56,575 nt of DNA from an uncultured Bacteroidales bacterium (GCA_903929315.1 CAIYUC010000178.1:1-56575), one strand, 5' to 3'. Shown: positions 1 through 9,029, numbered from the stretch's first letter. Numbers and translations: made by a program. Notes: generated from the letters alone by a model not told the origin.

Positions 1-2126
1 AAGATACATGATACCAGATCACCGGATGCCGGATTATAGGTGTAGATTGGGCTATCTGGTCCTGCATTACTTCCGTTAATCTTCCATTGATACGATGGCG
101 TTGAACCGCCATTTGTGGGAAATGCCTGGAACGTCACGGACGTTCCACTACAGACATTGTTCGTTGAGGCGGAAATTGAGACTTTTGCTGAATCCCCGGG
201 ATTTACGGTTACCGGAAAAATAACAGCAGTTCCTGAACAACCTCCGACTTTTGGTACTATGTGATATGTAACAATTCCGGCAGAAGATCCATTATTGGTA
301 AGGATCTGATTAATGACCAATCCGGAATCAGGGGTGAAACCAGTTATATTTCCTGACGTTAATGCAGCTGTCCAATAGAAATTTGTCCCCGGCTCATTGG
401 AGGTTAATGCAACATTGGTGGACTCTCCCGAACAGATGGTTTTAGAAAGAGGATTGTTAGTCACAGCAGGTTGCGGATTAGTTATCAGTTGAACCGTGTC
501 TCTTCCGATGCATCCGAAGGTATTGGTGACAGCTGCTTCATAGGTCCCTGCCTGGCTTGTTGTATATGTCTGGCCGGAACCAACCGGCAGCATGGTGGTC
601 AGATCTGTCCACTGGTATGTACATCCGGTGCAGGCGCCGGCATCGAAGGTTACCGAAGTGCCGGTGCAAACAGACCGGTCGGGACCTAAAGCAGGCTCGT
701 AGGTCGGTTGTATGGTCACAACCTGCCAGGCAGTATCTGTCCTCTGATCGATATGCTTTACGAATAATTCAACAGTATAAGTACCAAGATTAGAATAAAT
801 ATGTGAAGGATTCGGAAGATTTGAATAATTTGAACCTCCTGAGGCAGGATCCCCGAAATCCCAGTGAATGCTATCTGCGGTTGGCCAAACAATGGAATAA
901 AAAAGGACCTGCTGGTTCAGGCACTGGCCTGTATGATGGATGTACGCATAGTATCGTTCGATAAATTGGGGAAAACCATCATTACAGTGATTACCTGTTC
1001 CTAAATAGACGGCATTTTTCTGAAAATTACATCCGGCACCCTGTATGGTCGGATTAAGAATGACAGCCATAGAATCCCTCATGACTTCCGTGACATAAAT
1101 TCTATTATCCGGACCCCGCTGAAGCCAGGGTTCATCATAAGGATTACTTGAGGGGACGATGATCAATTTACTTTGGACAAATTGTGTAGAATCGGTCTTT
1201 GTTGCGTCGTATTGAAAGACTTTGTAGTCTGCTGAAAGATAGAGGTATTTCGAGTTGATTGAAAACTCTACATTTGGTTCATTTGACCCAGCCCCGGCAA
1301 AGCATACTTTAAAAAGAGGAGTAATGTAACCGGTTTGGGGATTGAACTGGCAATATTCCATTGTATCTGTATAAATACAGGCAAGCCGGTTCCCATCGGG
1401 CGAGAACCTCAGCATAAACGGTCGTGAATTTGTATAGGGAAAAGGAAAATGAACCGAACTGTTCGAGATAACCGGTATGGTATCAAGTCCTGTATTTGTG
1501 ATCCGATAGGTTTTATAAACATTCTCATACCTGTAGGTCCGGGTAGTGATCCAAACATCGTGATTGTTTTTGTGACGGGTTCCTGATAACATTTGTCCTG
1601 CCTGGTTGGCACCGGGAACCTGTATGCTTTTCTGAGTTGCTACAATATCTCCCAGACCTCCATTCAGCCGCATATCAATTACCGAATAGGTCAGCCCCTT
1701 AGGATAAGGGTAAGGATACGAAGGAGGGTTCCATTCCTCGTCCATAGTAAAAAGGTAATAAGAACTATCGTCATCGAGCTTTTGTACGACCAGATAGTTT
1801 TGGTGCGTGTCCCAACCGGTATAGAGATTATGCCCGTTCGGCATGATCTGGTGGTTCCTGTTGGTGACGGTTCCCTGCAGATTCTCAGATTCATAATACT
1901 CGCCCGCGTAGAAAAGAAGATTCCCTGCAGAATCTGAAACTGATGCATTTGCGTGGTTTGCGGCGAAAGAGAGAGAGCAATTGGTAAGCGCGACAGGTGT
2001 GCCCGAATTAAAGGTTACTCCTGCATGTTTGCCGAAGTACCAGTTATTGAATTCTCCTTGCGGAAAACCTATAAAAGGGGAAAACAGGAAGGAAAAAATT
2101 AAAAACCGGGTAAATCTGTTGATCAT
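1..2126 (-). CDS. Secreted PKD-like-domain protein, 5' part (partial)
   Basis: An open frame of 708 codons runs on the minus strand from ATG at 2126 to the left edge without a stop, so the C-terminus is missing. The first ~22 residues (MINRFTRFLIFSFLFSPFIG) look like a Sec signal peptide. Residues ~25-370 hold a propeller-like region beginning NNWYFGKHAGVTFNSG, an opening typical of large Bacteroidota surface proteins; later blocks include FSPDGNRLA. A PKD-type domain follows (DSIHWDFGDPASGGS), then several Cys-rich PKD-like or Ig-like repeats with SVCTGTSVTF, TICSGESTNVAL and NVCSGTSVTF. Proteins of this build are usually exported by the type IX system and anchored at the cell surface, but the C-terminal sorting domain lies outside the window, so that is inference. 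The exact ligand or role cannot be told. No neighbour on the right is co-oriented. Confidence 0.85.
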   Translation of the reverse strand, partial: MINRFTRFLIFSFLFSPFIGFPQGEFNNWYFGKHAGVTFNSGTPVALTNCSLSFAANHANASVSDSAGNLLFYAGEYYESENLQGTVTNRNHQIMPNGHNLYTGWDTHQNYLVVQKLDDDSSYYLFTMDEEWNPPSYPYPYPKGLTYSVIDMRLNGGLGDIVATQKSIQVPGANQAGQMLSGTRHKNNHDVWITTRTYRYENVYKTYRITNTGLDTIPVISNSSVHFPFPYTNSRPFMLRFSPDGNRLACIYTDTMEYCQFNPQTGYITPLFKVCFAGAGSNEPNVEFSINSKYLYLSADYKVFQYDATKTDSTQFVQSKLIIVPSSNPYDEPWLQRGPDNRIYVTEVMRDSMAVILNPTIQGAGCNFQKNAVYLGTGNHCNDGFPQFIERYYAYIHHTGQCLNQQVLFYSIVWPTADSIHWDFGDPASGGSNYSNLPNPSHIYSNLGTYTVELFVKHIDQRTDTAWQVVTIQPTYEPALGPDRSVCTGTSVTFDAGACTGCTYQWTDLTTMLPVGSGQTYTTSQAGTYEAAVTNTFGCIGRDTVQLITNPQPAVTNNPLSKTICSGESTNVALTSNEPGTNFYWTAALTSGNITGFTPDSGLVINQILTNNGSSAGIVTYHIVPKVGGCSGTAVIFPVTVNPGDSAKVSISASTNNVCSGTSVTFQAFPTNGGSTPSYQWKINGSNAGPDSPIYTYNPASGDLVSCI

Positions 2127-2314
2127 TCCCGAAATTCTTATTAACCTAACAAATGTAGTGAATAAATTGTGAAATGAAAATATGTAATTCCTGTTTTGCA
2201 GAAATTCAGACGCAATGGCTATCGGGTGCAAAATAAAGACAAGAAATTTCCCCCTGACACATAATTAAAAAGAAAAAAATAGAAGTTATGAAGCCCATTA
2301 TATAGAAGTTATAT

Positions 2315-2322
2315 TATATTTG
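2315..2322 (+). promoter_or_regulatory. Bacteroidota -7 promoter box
   Basis: TATATTTG matches the Bacteroidota sigma-ABfr -7 consensus TAnnTTTG and precedes the 2414 gene by ~90 bases. A TTTG -33 element at the usual spacing is not visible, so the call rests on the -7 box and position only. Confidence 0.5.
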
Positions 2323-2354
2323 CATTGGATTTCTAACGAATAATAAACGTATAA

Positions 2355-2387
2355 AAACGTAAGATAAACGTAGGATAACCGTAAGAT
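2355..2387 (+). repeat. Three tandem 11-bp repeats in the leader of the small basic gene
   Basis: The units AAACGTAAGAT, AAACGTAGGAT and AACCGTAAGAT lie end to end between the -7 box and the start codon of the gene at 2414. They could be a protein-binding array or a slipped-strand repeat in the 5' leader. Confidence 0.75.
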
Positions 2388-2413
2388 AATTAGGTCAACA
2401 ACGAACTAACACT

Positions 2414-2707
2414 ATGGCAATAGTTAAGAAAAACCTTGTAACAGAGGGATTACGGGGAAGAGTCGGCAACCTGATTTTCCGAATAAGAGGCAAAACGACA
2501 ATGGTTTATCCTTATTCAAAAAGGGAAACCCCGTTAAGTAAAGAACAGGTCAATGCGCAAGTAAGATTCGCAGAAGCTGTCAGGATGGCCCGCGCAGCCC
2601 TGACAGATAAGGCCGAACGGAAAAAGTTTAAAAAAATGGCGAAGCGTGAAGGGAAAGCGAGCGCATACGGCGCTGCCGTTTCATATTTCATGTTACATAG
2701 AGATTAA
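2414..2707 (+). CDS. Small basic protein of unknown function
   Basis: 97 residues, rich in Lys and Arg, beginning MAIVKKNLVTEGLRGRVGNLIF. The block GLRGRVGNLIFRIRGKTTMV recalls the N-terminus of a Bacteroidota family (DUF6266-like, start pattern G..GKVGN....G), but the protein is far shorter than that family and I am not sure of the link. The C-terminal half (ALTDKAERKKFKKMAKREGKASAYGAAVSYF) is a basic helix. The charge would suit nucleic-acid binding, but that is inference. It stands alone, with its own -7 box and a leader carrying tandem repeats. Confidence 0.7.
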   Translation: MAIVKKNLVTEGLRGRVGNLIFRIRGKTTMVYPYSKRETPLSKEQVNAQVRFAEAVRMARAALTDKAERKKFKKMAKREGKASAYGAAVSYFMLHRD

Positions 2708-2757
2708 TAACGGACATTAACAATATCTGAACCTGGATCAATCATTTTACTTTATAT

Positions 2758-2799
2758 CCGCGAAACTCTGCGCCTAACTTTGCGAAACTCCGCGAGAAA
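2758..2799. repeat. Interspersed repeat D, copy 1 (GCGAAACTC type)
   Basis: About 40 bases with ACTCTGCG, then TAAC, GCGAAACTC and GCGAGAAA. The same order of blocks occurs at 56524-56569 at the right end of the window. Both copies are intergenic. Confidence 0.75.
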
Positions 2800-2856
2800 A
2801 AAACCACTGCCTGTCCGGTACCAAAGTCGGAATAGACAGAAACATTAAAAATCTGG

Positions 2857-2864
2857 TACTTTTG
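2857..2864 (+). promoter_or_regulatory. Bacteroidota -7 promoter box for mce
   Basis: TACTTTTG fits TAnnTTTG and lies 27 bases before the start codon of the epimerase gene. No -33 TTTG is seen at normal spacing. Confidence 0.5.
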
Positions 2865-2891
2865 TGCTGTTTTTAAACAAAATTGAATTGA

Positions 2892-3293
2892 ATGGAGCCA
2901 ACTCACATTGAACACATTGGAATTGCTGTAAAAAACCTGGACGAAAGTATTTCCTTCTTCGAAAGCCTTCTCGGTCTGAAGTGTTATGCAGTCGAAGAGG
3001 TAAAAGATCAAAAGGTGAAAACTGCATTTTTCAGGATCGGTCAGACCAAGATTGAACTTCTCGGATCGACCGATCCGGAAGGGCCGATCGGCAAATTCCT
3101 GGAGAAAAAAGGAGAAGGTGTTCATCACATTGCTTTCGCTTTTGATGATGCCGGCCTGGCTCTGAAAAAGGCAGAAGAAAATGGTATTGCACTTATCGAT
3201 AAAGTTTCACGAAAAGGCGCCGAAGGAATGAATATCGGCTTCCTACACCCTAAGTCCACACACGGGGTGCTGATAGAATTCTGCAGTAAATAA
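2892..3293 (+). CDS. mce: Methylmalonyl-CoA epimerase
   Basis: 133 residues, the usual length of the family, made of two glyoxalase/VOC half-domains. It interconverts (2R)- and (2S)-methylmalonyl-CoA, linking succinyl-CoA to propionate formation through methylmalonyl-CoA mutase. The metal-site pattern is present: His8 in IEHIGIAV, Glu55 in KIELL, His79 in GVHHIAF and Glu129 in LIEF. The segment GPIGKFLEKKGEGVHHIAF is characteristic. The enzyme is cytosolic. No mutase or decarboxylase gene is nearby, so the pathway must be completed elsewhere. The ATG at 2892 follows a -7 box by 27 bases, giving a short leader. The assignment is firm from motif content. Confidence 0.93.
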   Translation: MEPTHIEHIGIAVKNLDESISFFESLLGLKCYAVEEVKDQKVKTAFFRIGQTKIELLGSTDPEGPIGKFLEKKGEGVHHIAFAFDDAGLALKKAEENGIALIDKVSRKGAEGMNIGFLHPKSTHGVLIEFCSK

Positions 3294-3330
3294 AATCTAC
3301 TGATAACAGTTTTTATGTGAACAAAGATTA

Positions 3331-3397
3331 ATGAATCAATGAAGTAATGAAATAATGAATAATTTATAATTACTTCATTATTTCATTGTTTCATTAT
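3331..3397. repeat. AATGAA-rich palindromic repeat
   Basis: A long AT-rich imperfect palindrome whose left arm is built of AATGAAGTAATGAAATAATG-type units and whose right arm is the complement (ATTACTTCATTATTTCATTG). It resembles the GAGCAATGAA palindromes at 11521, 14467 and 14968 in design, but the unit differs. It sits between mce and the rubrerythrin-like gene. Confidence 0.7.
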
Positions 3398-3521
3398 CAC
3401 ATTACATTTAGCAGTTTTCAGGTTTCAGTTCTTTGAGGGGGATTGAGGGGGTGAGTTTATTAAACAGGTCAAATGCAATGAAAAAAATGTGTAAGTTTAC
3501 CGTGAATTTAAACAAGTGAAT

Positions 3522-4025
3522 ATGGAAACAAAAAGCCCGCTTGACATTTTGAAAATGGCGATCCTTATGGAAATGAGAGGATTTTCGTTTTATACCAAGG
3601 TTGCAGAACAAACGAATGACGATGACATCAGGAGTGTTTTCAGTATCATGGCACAAGAGGAAAACATGCATATCAAATATCTGTCGGAACAATTTTCCAA
3701 CTATGAAAAGAATAAAAGTTTTAGTCATACTTCTGTAACCGATTCTTCTGCTGCAGGAATCACCAAGCTGATCCTGAGCGAGGAGATGAAAAACACCATA
3801 TCGGCAGCCGGTTACGAAGCGGCTGCTATTTCTGCGGCGATCGACATGGAGAAAAAAGCGATCGAAGTCTATTCAAAACAGGCTGAAATTTCCACTGATC
3901 CCAACGAGAAGAAACTATACAGGTGGCTGGCAGATTGGGAAAAAGGACATTTGAAAATCTTAAGCGACCTGGATAATGAACTGAGAGATAAGATCTGGTT
4001 TGATAACCACTTTTGGCCATTCTAA
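3522..4025 (+). CDS. Rubrerythrin-like ferritin-family protein
   Basis: 167 residues from ATG 3522 (an in-frame GTG lies 6 bases upstream). The protein is helical with two ferritin-like half-sites. Each has a helix with Glu in EMRGFSFYTKVAEQ or DMEKKAIEVYSKQAE, followed by an ExxH helix (AQEENMHIKYL and DWEKGHLKIL). These Glu and His residues are the expected ligands of a di-iron centre. The C-terminal rubredoxin domain of full rubrerythrins is absent, so it is an erythrin-only form. Likely roles are peroxide reduction or iron handling in the cytosol of an anaerobe. No redox partner gene is adjacent. The family is clear; the exact substrate is not. Confidence 0.85.
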   Translation: METKSPLDILKMAILMEMRGFSFYTKVAEQTNDDDIRSVFSIMAQEENMHIKYLSEQFSNYEKNKSFSHTSVTDSSAAGITKLILSEEMKNTISAAGYEAAAISAAIDMEKKAIEVYSKQAEISTDPNEKKLYRWLADWEKGHLKILSDLDNELRDKIWFDNHFWPF

Positions 4026-4080
4026 ACATCTCATCCTATTCTTGGGTTAACTAAAAAGTATAAAGGATGATATGTTTTCC

Positions 4081-4183
4081 TTCTTTGTGTGCTTTGTGCC
4101 TTCATAGTGTTCATTGTGGTTCAGTTTTTTATGAATTAACCACAAAGGTCACAATGTTTTACACAAAGATCACAAAGACTTTT
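4081..4183. repeat. Interspersed palindromic repeat A, copy 1
   Basis: About 103 bases with left arm TTCATTGTGGTT and right arm AACCACAAAGGTCACAATG, then ACAAAGATCACAAAGACTTT. A closely similar copy lies at 9595-9697. Each copy lies between two convergent genes, where a hairpin could end transcription from both sides. Confidence 0.85.
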
Positions 4184-4210
4184 TAGACAACCCCCGGGGG
4201 GTGAGGTGGT

Positions 4211-5455
4211 TCAGATCGCAGTCCTCATAGCTTCAACCGGATCGAGGCGTGATGCTGAATAAGCCGGGATAATACCGGAAACAAGTCCGATAATTGCGGA
4301 TACACAAATCCCGAGCATGACATTCCCTCCCGTCAGAGTGAGATGAAAATCGAATCCTTGGCCCACAATGATGGTGAGCAACAGGACAATCAATATTCCC
4401 ACTATCCCCCCGATAATCGATAAGAAAACAGCTTCAAATAAGAATTGGAAAAGGATAAAATAATTCTTCGCCCCCAGAGCTTTTTGGATCCCAATAATGT
4501 TGGTCCGTTCTTTTACCGAAACAAACATGATATTGGCAATTCCGAATCCTCCGACAAGAAGTGAAAACCCTCCGATGATCCATCCTACCATTGCTATCAC
4601 ATGGAATAAACTATCAAAACCTTTTGAAATAATACTGGTTTCGTTAATCGAAAAATTATCTTCCGCTGAAGGCTTAAGCTTTCTGATAGATCTCATAATT
4701 CCTGTAAGCTCGTCCCTTAATTCATCGTTTGACACATAAGGCTTTGCCTTTACCATAATGGAAGTTCCGACGTCTCTCAGATCGATCAGCGTTTTGAAAT
4801 AATTGATCGGAAGCATGACGAGTTTGTCGTTTGAATTGCCAAACAGATCTTCACCTTGCTTCTTAATCACGCCTATGACCTCGATATTTCTACCGAAAAT
4901 CTTGATTTTATGACCGATCGGGTTCAAATTCAGATAGAGATTTTGAGCAATGTCGCTCCCGATGACCGCAACATCTTTTCCGGCATTAGATTCCGCCGAA
5001 GAAAAATACCGTCCATCCGCAAGCTCAAAATTCCAGATTTGGTCAAAATCCTGGGAAACTCCCAACACTCCAACATTTTCAACGTAGTTATTCTGATATT
5101 TAACCGTTTTGTTAACCTGTACCATAAAAGCAGAAGCGTCTGCCAGTGAGCTCCTTTTTTGTATTTCCTTCATATCCTCCAGCTTTCCTTCCGGACGCTG
5201 TATGTACTTCCACCATGGATAATCGCCTCCCATTGCCCATGGCCATTTATCGATATACAAGGTATTGCTTCCCAGAGATGCAATACTTTTCCTGATGGCA
5301 ATCTCCATCGAATCAAAGATGGTAAATACCGAAATAATACAAAAAATGCCGATCGTTATTCCAAGCAAAGAGAGGAGTGTACGAACTTTATTGACAGCAA
5401 TAGCTTGAAATGCAAACAAATAGCTTTCTCTTAATAATCTAAGAAGGAGAAACAT
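4211..5455 (-). CDS. ABC transporter permease, MacB/FtsX family
   Basis: 414 residues from ATG 5455; an upstream in-frame ATG at 5527 would add a poor N-terminus running into the purH promoter region. The layout is that of MacB-type permeases: an N-terminal cytoplasmic helix (LLRESYLFAFQAIAVNKVRTLLSLLGITIGIF), one TM, a large periplasmic domain (MacB_PCD, ~residues 45-260), and three C-terminal TMs with the FtsX-like block SLLVGGFGIANIMFVSVKERTNIIGIQKALGAK. The C-terminus SGIIPAYSASRLDPVEAMR is typical. Such proteins work with an ATPase (MacB-like or LolD-like) to move lipoproteins, peptides or drugs across the envelope. No ATPase gene is adjacent, so the partner must be elsewhere. It diverges from purH. 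Confidence 0.9.
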   Translation of the reverse strand: MFLLLRLLRESYLFAFQAIAVNKVRTLLSLLGITIGIFCIISVFTIFDSMEIAIRKSIASLGSNTLYIDKWPWAMGGDYPWWKYIQRPEGKLEDMKEIQKRSSLADASAFMVQVNKTVKYQNNYVENVGVLGVSQDFDQIWNFELADGRYFSSAESNAGKDVAVIGSDIAQNLYLNLNPIGHKIKIFGRNIEVIGVIKKQGEDLFGNSNDKLVMLPINYFKTLIDLRDVGTSIMVKAKPYVSNDELRDELTGIMRSIRKLKPSAEDNFSINETSIISKGFDSLFHVIAMVGWIIGGFSLLVGGFGIANIMFVSVKERTNIIGIQKALGAKNYFILFQFLFEAVFLSIIGGIVGILIVLLLTIIVGQGFDFHLTLTGGNVMLGICVSAIIGLVSGIIPAYSASRLDPVEAMRTAI

Positions 5456-5612
5456 AACCAGCCGGGATGATTGAATGATTTTCAATTGTAAAAGTAATAC
5501 AAATACTTCAAAAAAAATTGGTAACATTGCAAGTCAAAGAGAAATACAATTTTCCGGCACTTCATTAACCCGGGAACAGGTAAAAAACAAGCATGGAATA
5601 AACAAAAACTAT

Positions 5613-7142
5613 ATGACCCCACAGGTACAGATCAGGACCGCATTAATCTCTGTCTTTTCGAAGGATCGTATTGATACCATTGCCTCAATTTTGAACGGAC
5701 TTAATATTAAAATCCTCTCCACAGGAGGCACCTATGATTACATCCGGAATCTTGGAATCGATGTAACTTCCGTCGAATCAATCACAACATACCCTTCGAT
5801 TTTGGGTGGCAGGGTAAAAACGCTACACCCCAAAATTTTTGGAGGGATCCTTTTCAGAAGGGATTTCGATCAGGATACCCTGGAACTGAAACAGTATGAG
5901 ATACCACCCATAGACCTGGTCATCGTCGATCTTTATCCTTTTGAGAAAACGATTGAACAAACAACAGACCAGCAGGAGATCATTGAAAAAATCGATATAG
6001 GAGGTATTTCACTCATCCGGGCCGCTGCAAAAAACTTTAAAGATGTGCTGATCGTTCCCTCTTCTGAATATTACGATGAGCTGATCGGATTGTTGAAGTC
6101 AAAGTCGGGATTTACTGATATAGAAGACAGGAAATATTTTGCAGCCCAGGCATTTAATGTCTCTTCACATTATGATACGAGGATCTTTGAATATTTCAAT
6201 AAAGAAAGAAAGATCCAGGTATTTAAGCAAAGCATTAACACGCCGAATTCTCTTCGTTATGGGGAAAATCCTCATCAAAATGGGATTTATTATGGGAAAT
6301 TGGATGAAGTATTTGAACAGCTTCATGGAAAGGCAATCTCTTACAATAACATTGTGGATATCGATGCGGCTATCAGTCTTGTTGATGAATTTACTACCGA
6401 ACCGACTTTTGTAGTGATCAAGCACACGAATGCCTGTGGAGTAGCCAGCAGGCCAGGTTTGAAGGAGGCGTGGCTCGATGCATTTGCATGCGATCCTGTT
6501 TCTGCATTCGGTGGGGTCATCACGGCCAATCGCCCGGTTGACTATGATACTGCCACAGAACTAAATAAACTTTTTTTCGAGATCCTCATCGCGGAGGACT
6601 ATGAGGAGAATGCCCTGGAGCTGCTGAAATCGAGGAAAAACAGGATACTTCTGAAGAAGAAATCATTTAAGCACTCAGGCCTGCAATTCAAGTCCATCCT
6701 CAATGGTGTCCTTGAACAGGAGAAAGATCTGAAAACAGAACATGAATCCGATTTGAAACAGGTCACAAAAAAAGCGGCCTTAAAATCCGAAATTTCAGAT
6801 TTATTATACGCGAATGTCATTGTTAAGCATCAGAAGTCGAATACAATTGTATTAGTGAAAGATAAACAACTAATCGGCAGTGGAATCGGGCAAACTTCCC
6901 GGGTTGATGCGCTGAAGCAGGCTATAATCAAAGCAAAAGAATTCGGGTTTGAATTGAAAGGAGCTGTTTTAGCTTCGGATGCATTTTTCCCCTTTGCTGA
7001 TTGTGTTGAGATTGCGCACAAGGAAGGAATCGGGGTTGTGATTCAACCGGGAGGATCGATCAGGGATGCCGATTCCATCAACTTCTGCGATGAACATGAT
7101 ATGTCAATGGTATTTACGGGAATAAGACATTTTAAACATTAA
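5613..7142 (+). CDS. purH: Bifunctional AICAR transformylase / IMP cyclohydrolase
   Basis: 509 residues from ATG 5613 (MTPQVQIRTALISVFSKDR); an open frame begins at 5475 but that extension is not PurH-like. It catalyses the last two steps of de novo IMP synthesis. The N-terminal MGS-like cyclohydrolase domain (~1-190) carries STGGTYDYIRNLGI, GGRVKTLHPKIFGGIL and IDIGGISLIRAAAKN. The C-terminal transformylase domain includes LRYGENPHQNG, VVIKHTNACGVAS, SAFGGVI and SDAFFPFADCVEIA with GGSIRD near the end. The His of KHTNACG is the expected catalytic residue. It lies 12 bases before mreB and is probably cotranscribed with mreBCD, a linkage often seen in Bacteroidota. Confidence 0.97.
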   Translation: MTPQVQIRTALISVFSKDRIDTIASILNGLNIKILSTGGTYDYIRNLGIDVTSVESITTYPSILGGRVKTLHPKIFGGILFRRDFDQDTLELKQYEIPPIDLVIVDLYPFEKTIEQTTDQQEIIEKIDIGGISLIRAAAKNFKDVLIVPSSEYYDELIGLLKSKSGFTDIEDRKYFAAQAFNVSSHYDTRIFEYFNKERKIQVFKQSINTPNSLRYGENPHQNGIYYGKLDEVFEQLHGKAISYNNIVDIDAAISLVDEFTTEPTFVVIKHTNACGVASRPGLKEAWLDAFACDPVSAFGGVITANRPVDYDTATELNKLFFEILIAEDYEENALELLKSRKNRILLKKKSFKHSGLQFKSILNGVLEQEKDLKTEHESDLKQVTKKAALKSEISDLLYANVIVKHQKSNTIVLVKDKQLIGSGIGQTSRVDALKQAIIKAKEFGFELKGAVLASDAFFPFADCVEIAHKEGIGVVIQPGGSIRDADSINFCDEHDMSMVFTGIRHFKH

Positions 7143-7154
7143 AAAATTCTGGCT

Positions 7155-8168
7155 ATGGGATTATTTACGAAAGAAATAGCAATTGATCTGGGAACAGCCA
7201 ATACCATCATAATATACAATGATAAAGTTGTTGTCGATGAGCCTTCCATTGTTGCAATAGAACGCAGTTCCGGGAAGATCATAGCAGTGGGGAAAAAAGC
7301 CCAGATGATGCACGGGAAGACCCATGAAAATATAAAAACGATCCGTCCTTTAAGAGGCGGCGTGATTGCAGATTTTCATGCGGCCGAACACATGATCCGG
7401 GAAATGATCAAGATGATAGAAATCCGGAAATCATGGTTCCCTCCTGCCTTGAAGATGGTGATCTGCATTCCTTCGGGAATCACAGAAGTGGAAGAAAGAG
7501 CCGTTAAAGATTCAGCTGAACAAGCCGGGGCCAAGGAAGTACGACTGATCCATGAACCCATGGCAGCTGCCATCGGTATCGGAATTGATGTTCTTGAACC
7601 GGTCGGGAATATGGTCATTGACATCGGCGGAGGAACCACTGAAATCGCTGTCATCGCCCTTGGAGGTATTGTGAATAATAAATCCATCCGGATTGCCGGA
7701 GATGAATTCGATGCCGATATCGAAGAATATATGCGTAAACAGCACAACCTCAATGTTGGCGAACGCACTGCAGAACGGATAAAAATTGAAGTCGGCGCTG
7801 CCCTTGCCGATATCGACAACCCTCCCCCCGAATACAAAGTTCACGGAAGGGATATGCTGACAGGCATTCCCAAAGAAGTGATCGTAAATCATGCGGAGAT
7901 TTCACATGCCCTGGATAAATCAATCTCCAAGATCGAAGCAGCTGTATTGAATGCACTCGAGATGACTCCACCGGAACTTTCGGCAGATATTTTTGAAACA
8001 GGGATTTACCTTGCAGGAGGCGGATCATTACTTCGCGGCCTCGACAAGCGTATCCACATGCGAACAAAACTAACGGTGCATGTCGCCGAAGATCCCTTGA
8101 GAGCTGTGGCTAGGGGGACAGGTATTGCACTAAAGAATTTTGACAAATTTACCTTCTTGATCAAGTAA
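7155..8168 (+). CDS. mreB: Rod shape-determining protein MreB
   Basis: 337 residues, the normal size. This actin-like ATPase forms filaments under the inner membrane that guide lateral wall synthesis. Actin-fold motifs are visible: phosphate-1 (AIDLGTANTIIIYNDK), the connect region (VRLIHEPMAAAIGIG), phosphate-2 (MVIDIGGGTTEIAVIALGG) and the adenosine motif (IYLAGGGSLLRGLDKRI). The N-terminus MGLFTKEIAIDLG can act as the membrane-binding amphipathic stretch. It sits between purH and mreC with gaps of 12 and 8 bases, so it is part of one operon and would put the cell in a rod-shaped group. Confidence 0.97.
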   Translation: MGLFTKEIAIDLGTANTIIIYNDKVVVDEPSIVAIERSSGKIIAVGKKAQMMHGKTHENIKTIRPLRGGVIADFHAAEHMIREMIKMIEIRKSWFPPALKMVICIPSGITEVEERAVKDSAEQAGAKEVRLIHEPMAAAIGIGIDVLEPVGNMVIDIGGGTTEIAVIALGGIVNNKSIRIAGDEFDADIEEYMRKQHNLNVGERTAERIKIEVGAALADIDNPPPEYKVHGRDMLTGIPKEVIVNHAEISHALDKSISKIEAAVLNALEMTPPELSADIFETGIYLAGGGSLLRGLDKRIHMRTKLTVHVAEDPLRAVARGTGIALKNFDKFTFLIK

Positions 8169-8176
8169 CAGCAGCC

Positions 8177-9010
8177 ATGCGCTACCTGCTTTATTTCTTC
8201 CGGAAACACTATTTTTACTTCTTATTCCTGTTCCTGGAAGTTCTCTCGCTGGTTTTACTATTCAATTTCAACGAATACCAGAATAGTGCTCTTTCACGCC
8301 TGTCAGCCAATGTAGCAGGTTCAGTTTTAAATCTTTCATCCGATATTTCAGAATATTTTTCCCTGAAAAGGACAAATAAGATTCTTGCTGAAGATAATGC
8401 CAACCTTCATTCTTATCTCCGGGATGCATTTTACCAGACTGATACTCATTCCTATTATCACAAGGATACACTCTATAAGCTTGAATACAAATATATCAGC
8501 GCTAAAGTCATCAGCAATTCCACCAATAAAAGAAATAACTTCCTGATGCTGAATAAAGGAACATTGCATGGGATTGAAAATCATTCGGGTGTGATCATTG
8601 GCAATAGGATCGTCGGGCAGATCGTCAGCGTTTCTCAACATTTCTGCTGGGTGATGTCGATTCTGAATAAGGACACTAAAATTTCAGGAAAATTCAGGAA
8701 AAATGGCCAGTTAGTGAACATTGAATGGGGAGGGGGAACTTACCGGAGGGGAGAGGTGAAAGAGATACCGAAACACGTGGTTATAGAAAAAGGGGATACC
8801 ATCATCACCAGCGGGAATTCAGATGTATTTCCTGAAGGGCTGATCATAGGAACGATTGATGATTATACCATTGCGCAGGATGAGAATTTTAACAATGCAA
8901 CGCTTCTTTTTTCAACGGACTTCAACAGTTTAAGTTACGTTGAAGTAGTAATCGATATGATGCGCCAGGAAAAGGATGCATTGAAAGCTTCATTTAAAAG
9001 CAGCAATTGA
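8177..9010 (+). CDS. mreC: Rod shape-determining protein MreC
   Basis: 277 residues. One N-terminal TM (FLFLEVLSLVLLFNF), then a coiled coil (~residues 55-85, RTNKILAEDNANLHSYL) and the double beta-barrel periplasmic domain. Typical family blocks are AKVISNSTNKRNNFLMLNKGTLHGIENHSGVIIGNRIVGQIVSV and the GDTIITSGNSDVFPEGLIIG loop. MreC is the periplasmic scaffold that links MreB and MreD to the PBP2-RodA synthase. The gene follows mreB by 8 bases and precedes mreD by 19 bases. Confidence 0.95.
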   Translation: MRYLLYFFRKHYFYFLFLFLEVLSLVLLFNFNEYQNSALSRLSANVAGSVLNLSSDISEYFSLKRTNKILAEDNANLHSYLRDAFYQTDTHSYYHKDTLYKLEYKYISAKVISNSTNKRNNFLMLNKGTLHGIENHSGVIIGNRIVGQIVSVSQHFCWVMSILNKDTKISGKFRKNGQLVNIEWGGGTYRRGEVKEIPKHVVIEKGDTIITSGNSDVFPEGLIIGTIDDYTIAQDENFNNATLLFSTDFNSLSYVEVVIDMMRQEKDALKASFKSSN

Positions 9011-9029
9011 ACTAAGCCAGAGAAATATA

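Larger units (their letters stand above)
2127..2413. other. Divergent intergenic region with tandem leader repeats
   Basis: This AT-rich spacer lies between the divergent PKD protein and the small basic protein. It holds a TAnnTTTG -7 box (2315-2322) and, further down, three tandem ~11-bp units of the form AAACGTAAGAT at 2355-2387, preceded by a partial unit at 2345-2354. No open frame of note was seen. Confidence 0.7.

Noticed and set aside
4191-4200. CCCCCGGGGG palindrome before the permease stop
   Set aside because: Short and without a T-run; could be chance, and nothing else supports a role.
7376-7837. 153-codon frame antisense to mreB
   Set aside because: Ser/Ile-rich low-quality translation and complete overlap with mreB; a codon-bias shadow.
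8774-8781. CACGTG within mreC as another parS site
   Set aside because: Flanks do not match the parS consensus; only the central hexamer agrees.
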